NCBI GenBank assembly: GCA_022829145.1
Contig: CM040761.1
Span: 15,434,245 to 15,498,244, forward strand
Reading direction: 5' to 3'
Length of the DNA stretch: 64,000 bases
Source of the DNA: Albula goreensis
Lineage: Eukaryota > Chordata > Actinopteri > Albuliformes > Albulidae
Of the stretch, positions 13,880 through 26,408 are shown piece after piece (position 1 is the stretch's first letter; every line of letters starts with the position of its first letter). The notes under the pieces are model-generated. The model made no database searches and had not been told where the DNA came from. It worked only from the letters and a program-made list of their open reading frames with translations. The position numbers were made by a program, and so were the translations under genes.

Positions 13880-16800
13880 TCTTAGCCCATGATAGATATG
13901 TTTGAGGTAATTACAAGGAAAATATTCAAATGTTTATACAGTGTTTGACTGTAGTAATTCCATGGTGGGACTAGATAGTTGTTCAGCAAAGATAAAATAA
14001 ATGAAAATGGCAGTTGTATTTTTTTATCTACATTTCTTACTAGAGTTTACAATTCTTTAAAACACCAACATATTCACATTTGTGACTATGCTGATCAGAC
14101 AGGGAATTAATGTTGTTAAATCACTTCAGAAAAGCAATAGAAGCTGTGCACCAAATTTTGACTAAGCCTGTTCATTTACAATCATTGTGGTATGGATAAA
14201 TAAAATGAGAAGATTTGAATTTTATTCACTATCCAAACAGTACCTGAATCTGAAAATCAGTCATGGTTCCCATAATTATCACTAAATCATTTTTAGGATA
14301 AATACATTACTTTCAAGTGTTTCACCACAAAAGGCTAAACATTTTTCAGCTGAGTGATACTATGGTCAGTTATTCAGCACCCTTTGCTGAGTATAAGTAC
14401 GATAGTGGACTGTGTGCCTCATACAGTCCAGAACAGTGCTTTAACACAAGGACTGACCCAGGTACCCTGACAAACTCCATTCAATAACCTATAATGACAA
14501 TAATAACTATGAGAATAATCCACCTTCACTTCATGTTCATTGGCCTTCCACTGCTCATCCCTGAGGTCTTAACAGTGAGAGGTGGTGTACAGCAGCTGTC
14601 AAGCATCAAAACCTATTCACACGTGCTGGTGTGTGTGTGGCACTTTAAAACACTTTAAAAAACATTTACATCCTGTACATTTAAATTAGCAAATAACAAG
14701 AAAGCACTAAATAGGAAAACTTGCTGTTGTTGTTGTTGTTATCATTTACAGTGTCTGTTCAACATCTATGTGACGTTGTTGCATAGAGATGAAGCATGTT
14801 TTGTTGGTCTCGCACAACAGTCTCAATCCAATCCACTGGAGACCCAGTGAAAAAGCTGGTCCACAGAAAGGTCTCTCCTTCACATTCTTGTGCACTCATC
14901 TAAAAGATAAAAGGAAATACGTTATCCAACAGTGGCAAAAATGGAAAATGATATCATCTCAGATACCTTCCATTACATAAACATTACTATATTGTGATAA
15001 AATTATACACAGTATGCGGGGTATTTGGCAGGCTCAAAATTAACATGGAAGTGTATAGATTGCTTTTATGTATACATTTTATGCAGATAATAAGTGGCTA
15101 GTTCTTCTTTTCCTTTGGATTAACTGGGCATATAATGGAGCAGTTATTTGTCCAGCGAATATCCCCATTGTCTAGCCCACAATGTGATAACTCATAGGGT
15201 AACACACAACCGCCATGACTGCAAACAGCTATTTGGCAAACATGCACTATTTTCATGAACCTATATTTATGTTACTTATAGGTCTCCAGGTCAAAGGGAC
15301 CTAGAATAATAAGACCATAATATAATACAAATAAAAAATTCAAATATTGAAACACCAACAATATATTACATACTCGTTTTAAGGGTTTATACAATGACTA
15401 TATAAGTCGACTTTGGATCAAAACAGAACAGAGATATAAAGTTCTCACACAAGGCCAAGGACTACAGATTTCTCCGTTCCTGTCCTGTCAATGCCCTGCT
15501 GAATCCACGCTCCCTTCAGTGACACCTTAAGAGACGTAGCAAGAAGGGGGCAGTTCAACACAATAACAGGCTACAGGCCCAGCAAGTTTTACAAAAAAAT
15601 ACAACTGAATCGTGAATCCAACTACTTTAATCATTTCGAATTGAGGAAAAATGAGAAAGGGTCTGATTGGATGTACCAGCATTTTAAAGATTTAAAAAGA
15701 GCCACTCATTAAAACAGTTTCCCATGGTGAAATGAAGAGTGAGATAAAATGTTTTAAGAGAAAATTTCAGAGGATTCCTATTTTATAACCTTAACATTTT
15801 TATAATTGCAAATAAACAACTAAAAAAAAAAATACATAACTCTGAGATTCAGGAGGCCTTTAAATATTTTTACCATACATACTCACAGAATGAAATGAAA
15901 AGTTCCCCAAAGAACTGGAATATTCCCAAGAGAAAGACTGCTGTTTCACAAAGAATCAGGCCTCATTTGTCAGTCTTAACATCATTTTCAAATTTCCACA
16001 TAAATGAGTTTGCATAGATTTTGCATATGTTGGAAATGCTCAGATTTACCAGTCATGAGGATGACTCAGATAAGCAGAGGTTTTGTACTAATGTTCAGTA
16101 GTTCATCACTGTGTGCAAGTGAAAGGGCTGTGAATTTTTAGCATAAAACAATGTTCCTCAACAGCCACTGTACAGCACATAGAATCAGTAATTGTCTGAA
16201 ATATATTGGGAAGCTCTTATTTAATGCCTGCAAGCCTGTGCAAACTACAGGCAAAAAAGGAACGACTAAGTCACAAATAGAAAAACAGAAAAAAAGACCA
16301 AAATATAGGCATAGTATTCAAATACCTTTAAAACCATCAGAAGAGCAAAACCAATTCACTATTTTCAACATAAAATTAAGACTTTTGCTCATCTTCAGAA
16401 CCTTCCTCATTGGTTCAGGAGAGCACAGACAAGCAAGTGCATTCATCTAAAACACAGCTGCCACTTTCCATTCTGTGATCCACAAGTCCATGCTTGATTG
16501 GCCAAAGGAAGTTGCTAGTAAGCAATAAGAGACAAACATCCTGCTTACTGAAATCTTTCCTTTCCAGATGACGCTGTAGCCAACTACACACTACAACGGC
16601 TCAAGCACCAGTCATTGCTGGACCTGGCATGGGCCTGACTCAATACCAGACCATGGGGCTCAAGTCTACATCATTTATCACCCACATAGGAAGTTGTGCA
16701 GTAGCAGATATTTCTTCCTTCTGCAACATGCCTCAAGGGTATAAAATATAATATTAGCAGCATTAACATATACATTATTTTGTAATAAAAAATATTTTGC

Positions 16801-17918
16801 TTTGTAAACACAATTGTGAATTGTGAAAAAAATATGAAATTGTTTTCTGTAATGTTTAACATCTAACCTCCTAAAATTGAACTAATTTCTTTTGGATAAC
16901 AAAGTGTGATACAATAGTCTTTCATGGAATGGAATTTTTAACAAATTCCATTTTTAAATATTTCCTGCACTTCCATCCTTCAACCACATTAAAATGTTTG
17001 TAAATCAAGACCCTGTCATGCCTTTCACCTTCGACCTTGGCCCCGGGACAACGGGTGTATCAGTGACTGATGAATGAGGCCCTTGGAAAACCACCCACAG
17101 TAAACACCAGATTATTTTCCACACAGAAAATATTTCACAGAAGAACCCAGAAAATTCCCCACTAGGGGCCCTTATAGCTTTTACTGGGGAATTCAAACAT
17201 ACTGGACAGGATTTAATCAATATTTGTCCTTAATTTTTACTTACAAATAAATTAGACTGTTATGGTTTTTCTCAACAAAAATAGTTTGGTGAGTTCATTT
17301 CTGTGATTACTAAATGTATCAAACTGTGTAATTAAGAAAAATTGGAAGCATTTGAATTTAATTGTGAGCCAGTTAAGGACAAATGTTAATTGAATCCTTT
17401 CTGTGTTTTTAGAGGAGAAATTGAATTTCAAACAAATTAATAAAACATAATAATAATATTAAACAAATAATGATCAACACTAATCATCTATACATACACT
17501 CAAACATACAGTCGGGTCTGCTATTGTAAAAAAGAGCTGCTTTTCTCTGGCGATTGTTACTGGACAAAAAAGCAGTCTTACCAAATTGAGGAAGTTCCAA
17601 ATAAATCTTATTATATCACTGTTATTGTGTGATTAATCGGTCAGATAAGATTTATGGAAATTGAAGGTAATTTAAGTGAGTATTAAGTGCAGGACACATT
17701 ATTCAGTGTAACCTTCCATTATATTGGGCTAATGGGGTCTTTTGTGTTATGAAACTAAGGAGATCTACAAAATATACATGGAAGGATCAACAGCATTCAA
17801 AGCACAAAGAAAATCATACTATTATATGATGTATGATTTCTGTTTTGTTTTTTAATTCAGATTGTTCAGATAAGTGAGGTGTGCATAAATGGAGAAAGTT
17901 GCTATAGGAAAATTAAAC

Positions 17919-18013
17919 TCAAGTGGGACCAATGGTGCCCTGTGCTACCAAGTGGAGTGTTGTGTTCTCCAACATGTACTTAGATGGGCTCGACTGTATG
18001 TTTGAGCTGTCAG
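17919..18013 (-). CDS. R1 candidate terminal exon
   Basis: Acceptor 'tgctctgtag' gives an in-phase 31-codon end: ADSSNIQSSPSKYMLENTT, then further residues to a TGA at 17919-17921. A second in-frame acceptor ('gtttcatcag', exon start near 18053) leads to the same stop but would leave an intron of only about 50 bp. A weak ATTAAA lies near 17852. Other terminal exons further left are not excluded. Confidence 0.35.
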
Positions 18014-21000
18014 CTACAGAGCACATAAAGCTGATGAGCCATTGATTTAATGTGTCTGATGAAACTACAGAAATACTATCCAGTAGAAGAGTGTGACCTC
18101 TTACCTGTATCACGATTCCCAGCATGGTCTTCTTCATTTGATGGTTCATCTTTTTTCCCTGTGACCGTAAGCATTAGTATGGTCAGTATGATCGTTAAAT
18201 TCACTACTCTACTTACCACTAGAGCACATTGTGTCACAGAGACAATAAGCTGCTGCACAGATACACTTACATCTAACACAATTCAACAGGAAAAATATTC
18301 TGACAGAATACTATGTATATAAACATATTAATAATATTATAAACCATTTCCACAGAAGGAACTGGATTATTCCAAACTGAAAGTCCTGGCATGTTCCAAA
18401 CATTTGGGTGCATTATACATTATCTTACCACCTGACTATCTCACCATCTGACTATTCCCGCAGAACATGAGAGAAATATTCCCCAAAGAGAAAAGAAAAA
18501 CACACTCAACACATCATATGTAAGTATTTATATCAATTTGCAGGAAATGGCATTGCAGTTAATATATTTCTAAATAAGTAAAAAAATTACTTTTTTATAG
18601 AATAATTTTAAGCCTTCTGGAAAACTGTAGTCAAATTCAAACTAAAACAGTGACATTGACAAAGAATTCATATCAAAGTACTTTTTCCATTTTAAATAAG
18701 AATCTGATTTCCTCCCTTATTTCATTTGAGAAGAGCATAACTAAACACTGATCAGTTGTAAGATAAACTCATTTTATGTCAACAAAGAGAGTCAGCAGGC
18801 TTCAGAATCCAGTTCTATTAGGTGACACAGAGAGTACAGCCTCACATGACACACTGGAAATAAGAGAGTCTAATTGTAAAGGAAATGTTCCAATGTTCCA
18901 ATACAAGGCTGATCCACTGAGGTCTTACCGTCACTCTCAGCCTGCGCAGACGCCTCGGCTAGATCACTGGGTTCACTGTTGCCACCCTCGTCTTTTGATT
19001 CTGAAGTCTCTGCTGCTTCAGCACCTTGAGCATTTTCATGTTCTTCTCCCTCCAGATTTCCTGCTTGATTTTCTTTCTCTTTTGACGAAAAGGAAACATA
19101 TTACAAAAACAATGGCACCTACGAAGAAATAGGCCTATTCTCTGTAAAACAATGTAGATGCTTTCCCCAGGACTGACACACCTATCGGAGTTAACTCCGA
19201 CCCTTATTTAATATTCATACTTGTCCATATCCTACTGTAACCCATTAAGGGCTGAAACCAAAGCTGATCTGGGACCTGCATTCATACTCTTTATAAATAT
19301 GGGCCATGGTTGATTCTCCACAGACCAAAAGGGGATTGTTACCTGAATCCTGCTGATCAAATGAAGTCTCATCGTTGCTCTCATGTTGTGGTGACACATT
19401 ATCTGGATCACGGGATTCCTCATTTTTATCATCGTCTTTTGAGTCTGCTGTCAAAGTGCAACACTGAATAAATCAGGAGGAGTATGTCTACTCTCCATAA
19501 CATAATCAACATGGCTGCTCCAATACTGACATTCCTATCAGAGCAAACTCCTATGCATACTGAATTTTCTCTTCTGTCCATATCCTACCCTTACCCATTA
19601 TAGGCTCAAACACAGAACTGATCTGAGAGCAGCTTTCCTGCAGGCTCCAGTAGGGAAAATGTAACTTATGATCTTGGTATCGGCACACAGTTTATCCTGT
19701 AGAGCAGCGTATTTTATTACCAGTCTCCTCCTGTTGTTTGATACTGGGCTCCTCATTTCCACTGGCACCCTTATCATCTGATGTTCCTCCTTCTCCATTT
19801 TTGGTAACATTGTCGTTATCTCCTGGAATTTTTACATATTCATTATACTAGGTTACTCTGCAATTTTTGTTTTTTACAAACATATAAGGATTTGTGTTCA
19901 TTATATATCTTTACCTTTATATGTAAATATCTTTACATATTGTATCTTAAGTTTTTCATGTGAAAATAAACATTTGCATATATTTTTATGACAATCAACT
20001 GAATGAAAGACCTAGCTAATGGAAGGATTTGTTTTAATTAAGATTATTTTCACTTTTGTTCTTAACAATACTTCTTTTAAAATGAAGATATCTAAATTTG
20101 CTAACAAAGCAATGTAAACTTAATGTAGAATCAACACAAAAGAAGTATATCAAATGCTAATGTGATGTAGCATGTTTTTAATGGTGAACACAGAAGTATC
20201 ACTCCTGTATGCTACACAGTACTACACAGGTGCAAAGATTTCCAGTGTACTGTCAAGACTAATTCTATATTCATTACAGCCATAAAATGTCAATGAACAC
20301 AGAACAAATTGTGCCTGATTAAGTATAATTTTGATCTGAAGATTAGAAAAAATGCTCTAAAAGAGATAAAGGAGTTTACAGTTCACTGATGTACCTATAG
20401 GTAGAGTTTCATTCAAATACACAGCTTCCTCTGTGTTCAGTAAAAGTTTTGACCAGTAAGAAAAATGTTACCCTGATGATCTTGGTATTGGCACACAGTT
20501 TATCCTGTAGAGCAGTGTATTTTCTTACCAGTCTCCTCCTGTTCTTTGATACTGGGCTCCTCATTTCCACTGGCACCCTTATCATCTGATGTTCCTCCCT
20601 CTCCATTTTCCCCAATAGTCTCATTATCTCCTGGAATTTTTATATTTTCATTACATACATACTGAGTAACTGTGTGAATTTTTGTTTTTAACAAACATCT
20701 AAGGTTTTGCATTCATTATTTTTTTTGTTTCATAGAAGACGACAACATTTCATATTTTATCTTTACCTCTAAGCATCTATGAAAATAAAAATTTGTATAT
20801 ATTATTGATTTGCTGGAATAAATAACATTAAGTCCCACTGCTTTTAAGCTTAACATTATTTCTTGCAAAATAAAAGATATCTACATTTGGAACTGAATCA
20901 ACCATAAACAATTTAGAATCAACACAAAGGAAGCATATCAAATACTATAGTAACATAGCATGTTTTTAATTATGAACACAGAATACTCCTGTGAACTATA

Positions 21001-24000
21001 CAGTAAATGCAAATATTTTAGATTTCCAGTGTACTGTCAGAAGTCATTGGACAACGTTTTGAAATTAAACCTGACACCTAGCCATCCAGCATTCCCCTCC
21101 TCCACCTCAGGTAGAAAGATGTGGACGTGCTCAGATTTTGTGTGTACATTCGTGCATGAGCTTGCCCAGTGCATCACAGCCTCCAAACCCATGACTGAAT
21201 CTAGAGTTAATGCCTTAATTTTGACAGATGACAGACCTATCTTTGTCATTTTTTTACATAAAAACAGATAATAACAAGATCTCTTCATATAGCTCTGGGA
21301 TGCTGCAGTAGTTTAAAATTATACACAACATATTTTTAAGATCTTTGTTTATATAAAAATACTGTTGTTCCAGTAGGATACAGTTGATCGATGCCTTACC
21401 GCTCTCCTGGACAGGATGCTGTTCATGGACGTCCACTGTGACGCCATTTACCAGTGTTGATGGGGGATCTTTCAAAGGCTGACTTTTGTCTGGTGAAGCG
21501 TTTACTGTAATACAAAAATCACATTATAGATGAAACACAGAGGCTACCAGGGAAGACTAGTTCTTACGGATCATGAATTTTGCAAAAGCAGCCCACATCT
21601 GTGGGTAGTGTGGTGCTGGGAGACGTGAAAGGAGGAGAAGCTACTCATCTCCTCCCATTGCACTGCTGTCAGTCTCCTGGTTCCCTCCCTCAGCCTGAAG
21701 AGCTAACTGGAGCTGCAACAGCAGTAGCCTCACTAACAGGCAGGCTTACCTGGAGTGATTTCTAATCAGCTCAGCTGTGAGAACCTGCCTTCCATTAGGC
21801 CTTCTATTGAAGTGCAGCCTTATAGGCCGAAGAGAGAACTTTTGGGTTGTATGTTGCCTGTTGTTGTGGCTGTGCTAGATTTCAGTTTGATTCTGTGTTG
21901 TATTTTTTCCCCTGAAAAGGGGGGTCAATAAAAGGCCATTGGCCAGTTTTTGTTTAAACTTCTGTTATGTTCTCCTTCAGTGGCCACACTACCGTTTTAG
22001 CAGAAAAGGTCCTGAGAACATGGTTCAATCATTCAGAAGCTGAACATGTATATTTCTGTGCTATAAAAAACACTGTACAAGTCACCCCAAATGTGAAATA
22101 AAGAGACACTGAAAGAAATCAGTTTTGATGATGCCAAAAGCTACAAGCACAGGTTATTTTCTCAGCATTCCTCCTCTAAGAACTTTTATAAAATAAGAGG
22201 TTAAAACTTGTAAACTCTCAGGTTATGTTATTCAACAAAAATATAAAAAATGGCTATGCTTCTGTTAGCTGATTTTGTGAAATTACAGGCTCACTAGATA
22301 TATGTTCAATAAAGGTTTTGACCAGTAAGGAAAATGTAACTGATGATCTTGTTATTGACACACAGTTTATCCTGTAGAACAGAGTATTTTCTTACCAGTC
22401 TCCTCCTCCTGTTGTTTGATACTGGCCTCCTCATTTCCAATGGCACCCTTATCGTCTGATGTTCCTCCTTCTCCATTTTTGGTAATATTGTCGTTATCTC
22501 CTGGAATTTTTATATTTTCATTATATACATGCCTATATAATAGCATTTATGAATACATATGTAATTACGTTTACAATTTAATACCTGTATTTAGCACTAA
22601 ATAGTGGATTGTTAAAAAACAGGCAGTCAAAATTTTAATGTGAGGAGCCTGATTCTATATAAATTTGAGATTAAACTGGAAAAATCCTCCCTTCGAAAAT
22701 GATGCTCCTAAAATGGCAAACGACAGTCTCCTACTGTACCTGTATTTGGAGATGAAGGTAAGAGAGCATCTTCCTCTAGTGATATGTTGACTTCTTTTAC
22801 TGTAATATAAAAAATCACCCAACAGATGAAACATAGAAACTACCACAGAAGAATAGTTCTTATGGATCATTACTTTTACATAGCAGCCTACATCTGGGGG
22901 TTACCAAATCAATGACCAAACCATGAAGTAATGGCTGTAAACGTACTGGTCATTTTTGATAATTCATGACTTTTTCCTTAAGAGTCAAGGCTAAGATTAA
23001 TATAAACTCCTATGGCAATGAATACAGAAAAAGATATGATGACAGATGGCCTATGAATTGGGAGCTTCTACAGGCCAAACTCATGCTATATTTCAGCTGA
23101 AAAGGTCCCCATAAACATGGTGCCTCATTCAGGGACTGTATTTGTGTATGTGGGTAATATAATAAAAACAAGAAATCTGGTCCTCGGACTATATGCCCTT
23201 ATAGGGGACTAACATTTCTACTGTGTTTCTACAGTCAAAAGAGCTTCCTAGAATTAAGTGGAGTATTAAAAACCAGACGATTTTACCTTTGTGTTTGCGC
23301 TGTGCACAGAAGCGTTGTAATCGTTCTGAAAGTAAATTACAATTGCATTAATTTATAAAGTTTGGTTGCCAAATACATTACTATTAAATATATTGTCTAT
23401 GTTTCCTTCATTTGTTTTAAAACCAAATAATATTCATTAAATAAGTCCTTTAGCAGAAGGTAGAAAAATGAGAACGTTCCAAACCACTGTGCTGTACTGT
23501 CACACACAATGTAACAACAGTCCAGCACTATGAAGCTCAAGAATGTGAGGTAAAAAATGCACACACTGCAGCTATGCGAATCTGCAAATACAGAAATGAA
23601 AAATCTATTCTGACCCGTTTTTAATGACAAAAACAGAGACTGGCTTGGAATAAATGAACAACCTGCACCAACTGTGACTCACATTACAAATGCAAGTGTG
23701 ACTTGTTCAGAAACTCATTTGATGGGTTCAGGGATCATAAAAATCACCAAACCGTGCATGTCAGCTGAATAACTGCCTTTGTGTCACTGACAAAAAGAGG
23801 AAGAACTGCCTCAATGCATGAATAATAATGAATTCTCAGAACAGACACTTACTTCTTACAGGTGGAATAAAGCATGGAACGACTGCAATTAAGGCAATAA
23901 TGAGGAAACTGATCACACCAACAATGATCCCAGAATTGCCTAAGAAAAAAGAAAAGACAATCTGTGCTCTGATTCAACAGAAAACAAATAAACATGCGGC

Positions 24001-26306
24001 AGCTGACCAAATTCGTGATGAGGCTACTGATAAATTATACGTATTATGTCTCGCACTGTTGCAAACTGTTTAATTTGGCTTCTACTGCATATCTTGTTCT
24101 ATTTTAGCAGCTTGAGTCAGTGTGAGAACTGGCAGCAGAGTCTAAACACTAAAGCCCTGTTCACAGTCAGTCAAAATCAATGTTTTGACCTCTCTGACTA
24201 AGATTGCTGCTGGTAAATACTCCAGCAGTGATTAGTCCCGACATCAGGTGTGTGTGCATTACCTTGTGCGGGTAAGCAGGTCTTTGCATCAAAGTCCTCA
24301 CTTCTATTGCTCACAGGGTTCTGCACCACACAGGTGTAGACTGCATCAGAGCTCTGAATGTCCTCATCGCTGAGCTGCAGCTCAGACCCTGGTTTATTCT
24401 GTATCTCAGGCCCCACCCAGCTGTACTGAGTCAGTGGGCTCTGATCCCCAGCACACCGCAGGGTTACCGTGGAGCTGTTGATGTTCTCGCAGGTCACAGC
24501 TGGTTTAGTCAGAGCATCTACATGGGAATTAAAGGCTTGTTACCTTAGAATATACTTTATCATTGTAAAAATCACACTCTAATTAAGGGTGCCTCACAAC
24601 TTCAGTATTCGTGTCAGGATTCACACATACAGCCTGGCAGGTCACACTTCAGTTCTACCCAATGAGTCCACATTATCACACTGTGCCTGGCTCATGACTG
24701 TACTGTAGAGCAGACACCCTCGTCCTGAGACACTTTGATGACTTACTTATCGTCCTTTCACATGACTGGCTTTCTCTTTACTCTCAACAAGCAGAATTTT
24801 CATTGAAATTGCCTGACTGTTGATTGATTGATATGTTGCCTGCATACAATTGCTACAAACAGTCATATAGAAATCTTGTCATGTTCCAGATGGTTTTTTA
24901 AAATGAAAATATTATGACTACAGAGCAATCTCAATGAAAACGTCAAACTAACCTACATAAATGAAGTGTTACTTACCCAATAAATGCAGCTTGTATTGTT
25001 TTGAAGTGGCTTTCCCATTTATTTCTACAGAATAAATGGTCTGGTTGTCTTCTGATAGGGGTTTAAATGTCAGAATCCCACTGGTCGTGTCCAGGATTGT
25101 AAAGTTATTATATGCCTGATAAATTTCTGGTTTCAGGTCACCTGTTTCCCACTCGGCCAATTTATTATCATGATACTTCCAAAGTATCCTCTGAATGAAT
25201 GTGGCATCAGGAGAGAGAGTAATTTCCCCTCCAGCAAGACCATACACGACTGAAAGAGAAATAATTAAATCAGGTGTTGTATTTCAACCATACAATGTGT
25301 TTTTCCTCCTCTTTACTACTGCTCCCTAAATAGTTATCATCAGCATTGTCAAATTTACGGACTAATAAAACAAGAACATCTGAATTTTTTTGTTTTAGAT
25401 TCCATAATAAAATCCATACTGCTATCCTGCAATGCTCATTAAATAATACACAACATCTTTATGTCTCTATGGAAAACAACCACACTGTACATGCTGAGGA
25501 TAAGCTACAGAGAGGATTGCCTTTTATAATATAAATGTTCCTGTAATAACATCCGCGCAAAGATCTAAATCACTTCGTTTTCAATGACATTATTCCAGTG
25601 AATATAGGACTGAACTCCCAAGATCCATATCAATAACGACCCTGAAGGCCTAACTGATCATAGATCAGCGCTTCTACTCTGAATTACTCGTCATGTGTAC
25701 GATGAAAAGCAAAAGAGCACGTTTATGGCCTCTCGGGTGATTTTATGAAATATGGTTCACAGTCAGTGTTAAGTGCTATTTTCACAATTACTATCATTCT
25801 ATTCCACGTGCAATGCAGTTTGTTGTGCTATTTTAATTATTTAAACCATTAAAAATCCTTCACAATCCGTTGATCTGTTGAATTTGGAATTTGTTCACTA
25901 ATGTGAATTAGCTTGCACACGATTTCCTTTGAACTTAAGGACAATAATTTATTCTTGTATAACTGCAATTTAGAATACAACTCGAAGTTCTTTAACCGTC
26001 TGATGGAAATCCCCGCTGTCTCGTGCCAAAATAACATAGGCTAGTGTTCCTGAAGATAATTCTATTATACGTTTTAATTTACGCAATGGAGAAACACAAT
26101 TTTGAAACACACAATAATTATATAAAACGAACTGAGAATACATTCGGTTACATGAGAAAAAAACTCGTTTAAACGTTCCATGATGTGACGTTGAACAAAT
26201 TAAATGGTTTCACCTGTTATATGAATTTACATTTACCTTCGCAAGTGTTTCCCGGTATCCCCAGTAAAAATAATACTAAGCCAACCATCCTCGTCGTGCG
26301 CTCCAT
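17919..26306 (-). CDS. R1: CD2/SLAM-family-like receptor with long acidic tail
   Basis: Likely leukocyte surface adhesion/signalling receptor (inference from family). Exons in transcript order: signal 26237-26306, V-like 24977-25249, C2-like 24263-24517, transmembrane 23853-23939, then tail exons 23287-23325, 22740-22799, 22396-22500, 21400-21504, 20529-20630, 19721-19822, 19343-19447, 18929-19078, 18105-18158 and a weaker terminal exon 17919-18013. All internal exons begin and end in phase 1 with GT-AG borders, and the model translates to about 533 residues without a stop. The signal peptide starts MERTTRMVGLVLFLLGIPG. The transmembrane exon gives IIVGVISFLIIALIAVV. The tail is rich in Asp, Glu, Asn and Gly, and I see no TxYxxV/I switch motif. 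The last exon and the 18929-19078 acceptor (purine-rich) are the least certain. Database names could be SLAM family member-like, CD48-like or 2B4-like. Confidence 0.8.
19600..22520 (-). repeat. Tandemly duplicated acidic tail exons of R1 with intron flanks
   Basis: Three copies of one exon at 22396-22500, 20529-20630 and 19721-19822 each encode GD-N-rich peptide containing GEGGTSDDKGA and GNEE. They share intron sequence such as 'cacacagtttatcctgtag' downstream of the splice donor. Exons 22740-22799 and 21400-21504 also share their upstream intron (around 'gatgaaaca' and 'tagttctta'), so the duplicated unit was larger than one exon. Length differs only by whole codons (105, 102, 102 bp). Confidence 0.85.
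24263..24517 (-). CDS. R1 exon 3: C2-like Ig domain, four Cys
   Basis: 85 codons, phase 1 to 1. Four cysteines lie in VTCEN, TLRCAGD, VYTCVVQ and AKTC, as expected for the two-disulfide membrane-proximal domain of the CD2 family. Core Trp in YSWVGP. Nearly the same as the matching exons of R2-R4. Confidence 0.9.
24977..25249 (-). CDS. R1 exon 2: cysteine-less V-like Ig domain
   Basis: 91 codons, phase 1 to 1. Starts near VYGLAGGEITLSP, has the core Trp in ILWKYHDN, a strand-F type Tyr in DNQTIYSVEING, and no Cys at all. Loss of the canonical B-F disulfide is typical of the first domain of CD2, CD48 and CD58. NFT and NQT are potential N-glycosylation sites. Confidence 0.85.
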
Positions 26307-26398
26307 TTTCTGCTTAAATGTTATCTTATTTCACTTAAATTTGTATTTAAGTAATCGATCCTTTCTAAAGTAGACTTTGTCTGCCCATTGGAGCAAGT

Positions 26399-26408
26399 GA
26401 AAGTGAAA
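26399..26408 (-). promoter_or_regulatory. IRF/ISRE-type site upstream of R1
   Basis: Reads GAAAGTGAAA on +, i.e. TTTCACTTTC on the R1 coding strand, 92 bp upstream of the start codon. It fits the GAAANNGAAA consensus bound by interferon regulatory factors. The same kind of site lies upstream of R2, R3 and R4. Confidence 0.6.

Larger units (their letters stand above)
1..17918. other. Gene-poor stretch, no supported gene
   Basis: No exon chain with matching phases, no conserved domain and no RNA gene was recognised here. Open frames are all short (under about 150 codons) and lack signal, domain or splice context. The stretch holds simple repeats (about 1380-1650 TG-rich, 2390-2425 CCCAT-like, 11116-11142 AAT, 12257-12325 CA) and small inverted-repeat elements at 8504-8691 and 13691-13879, listed separately. 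Part of 13.9-17.9 kb could be 3' flank of receptor R1. Distal exons of an unrelated gene could be missed by eye. Confidence 0.5.

Noticed and set aside
13450-13905. 151-codon frame on +
   Set aside because: Runs through a hAT-like MITE; composition is random.
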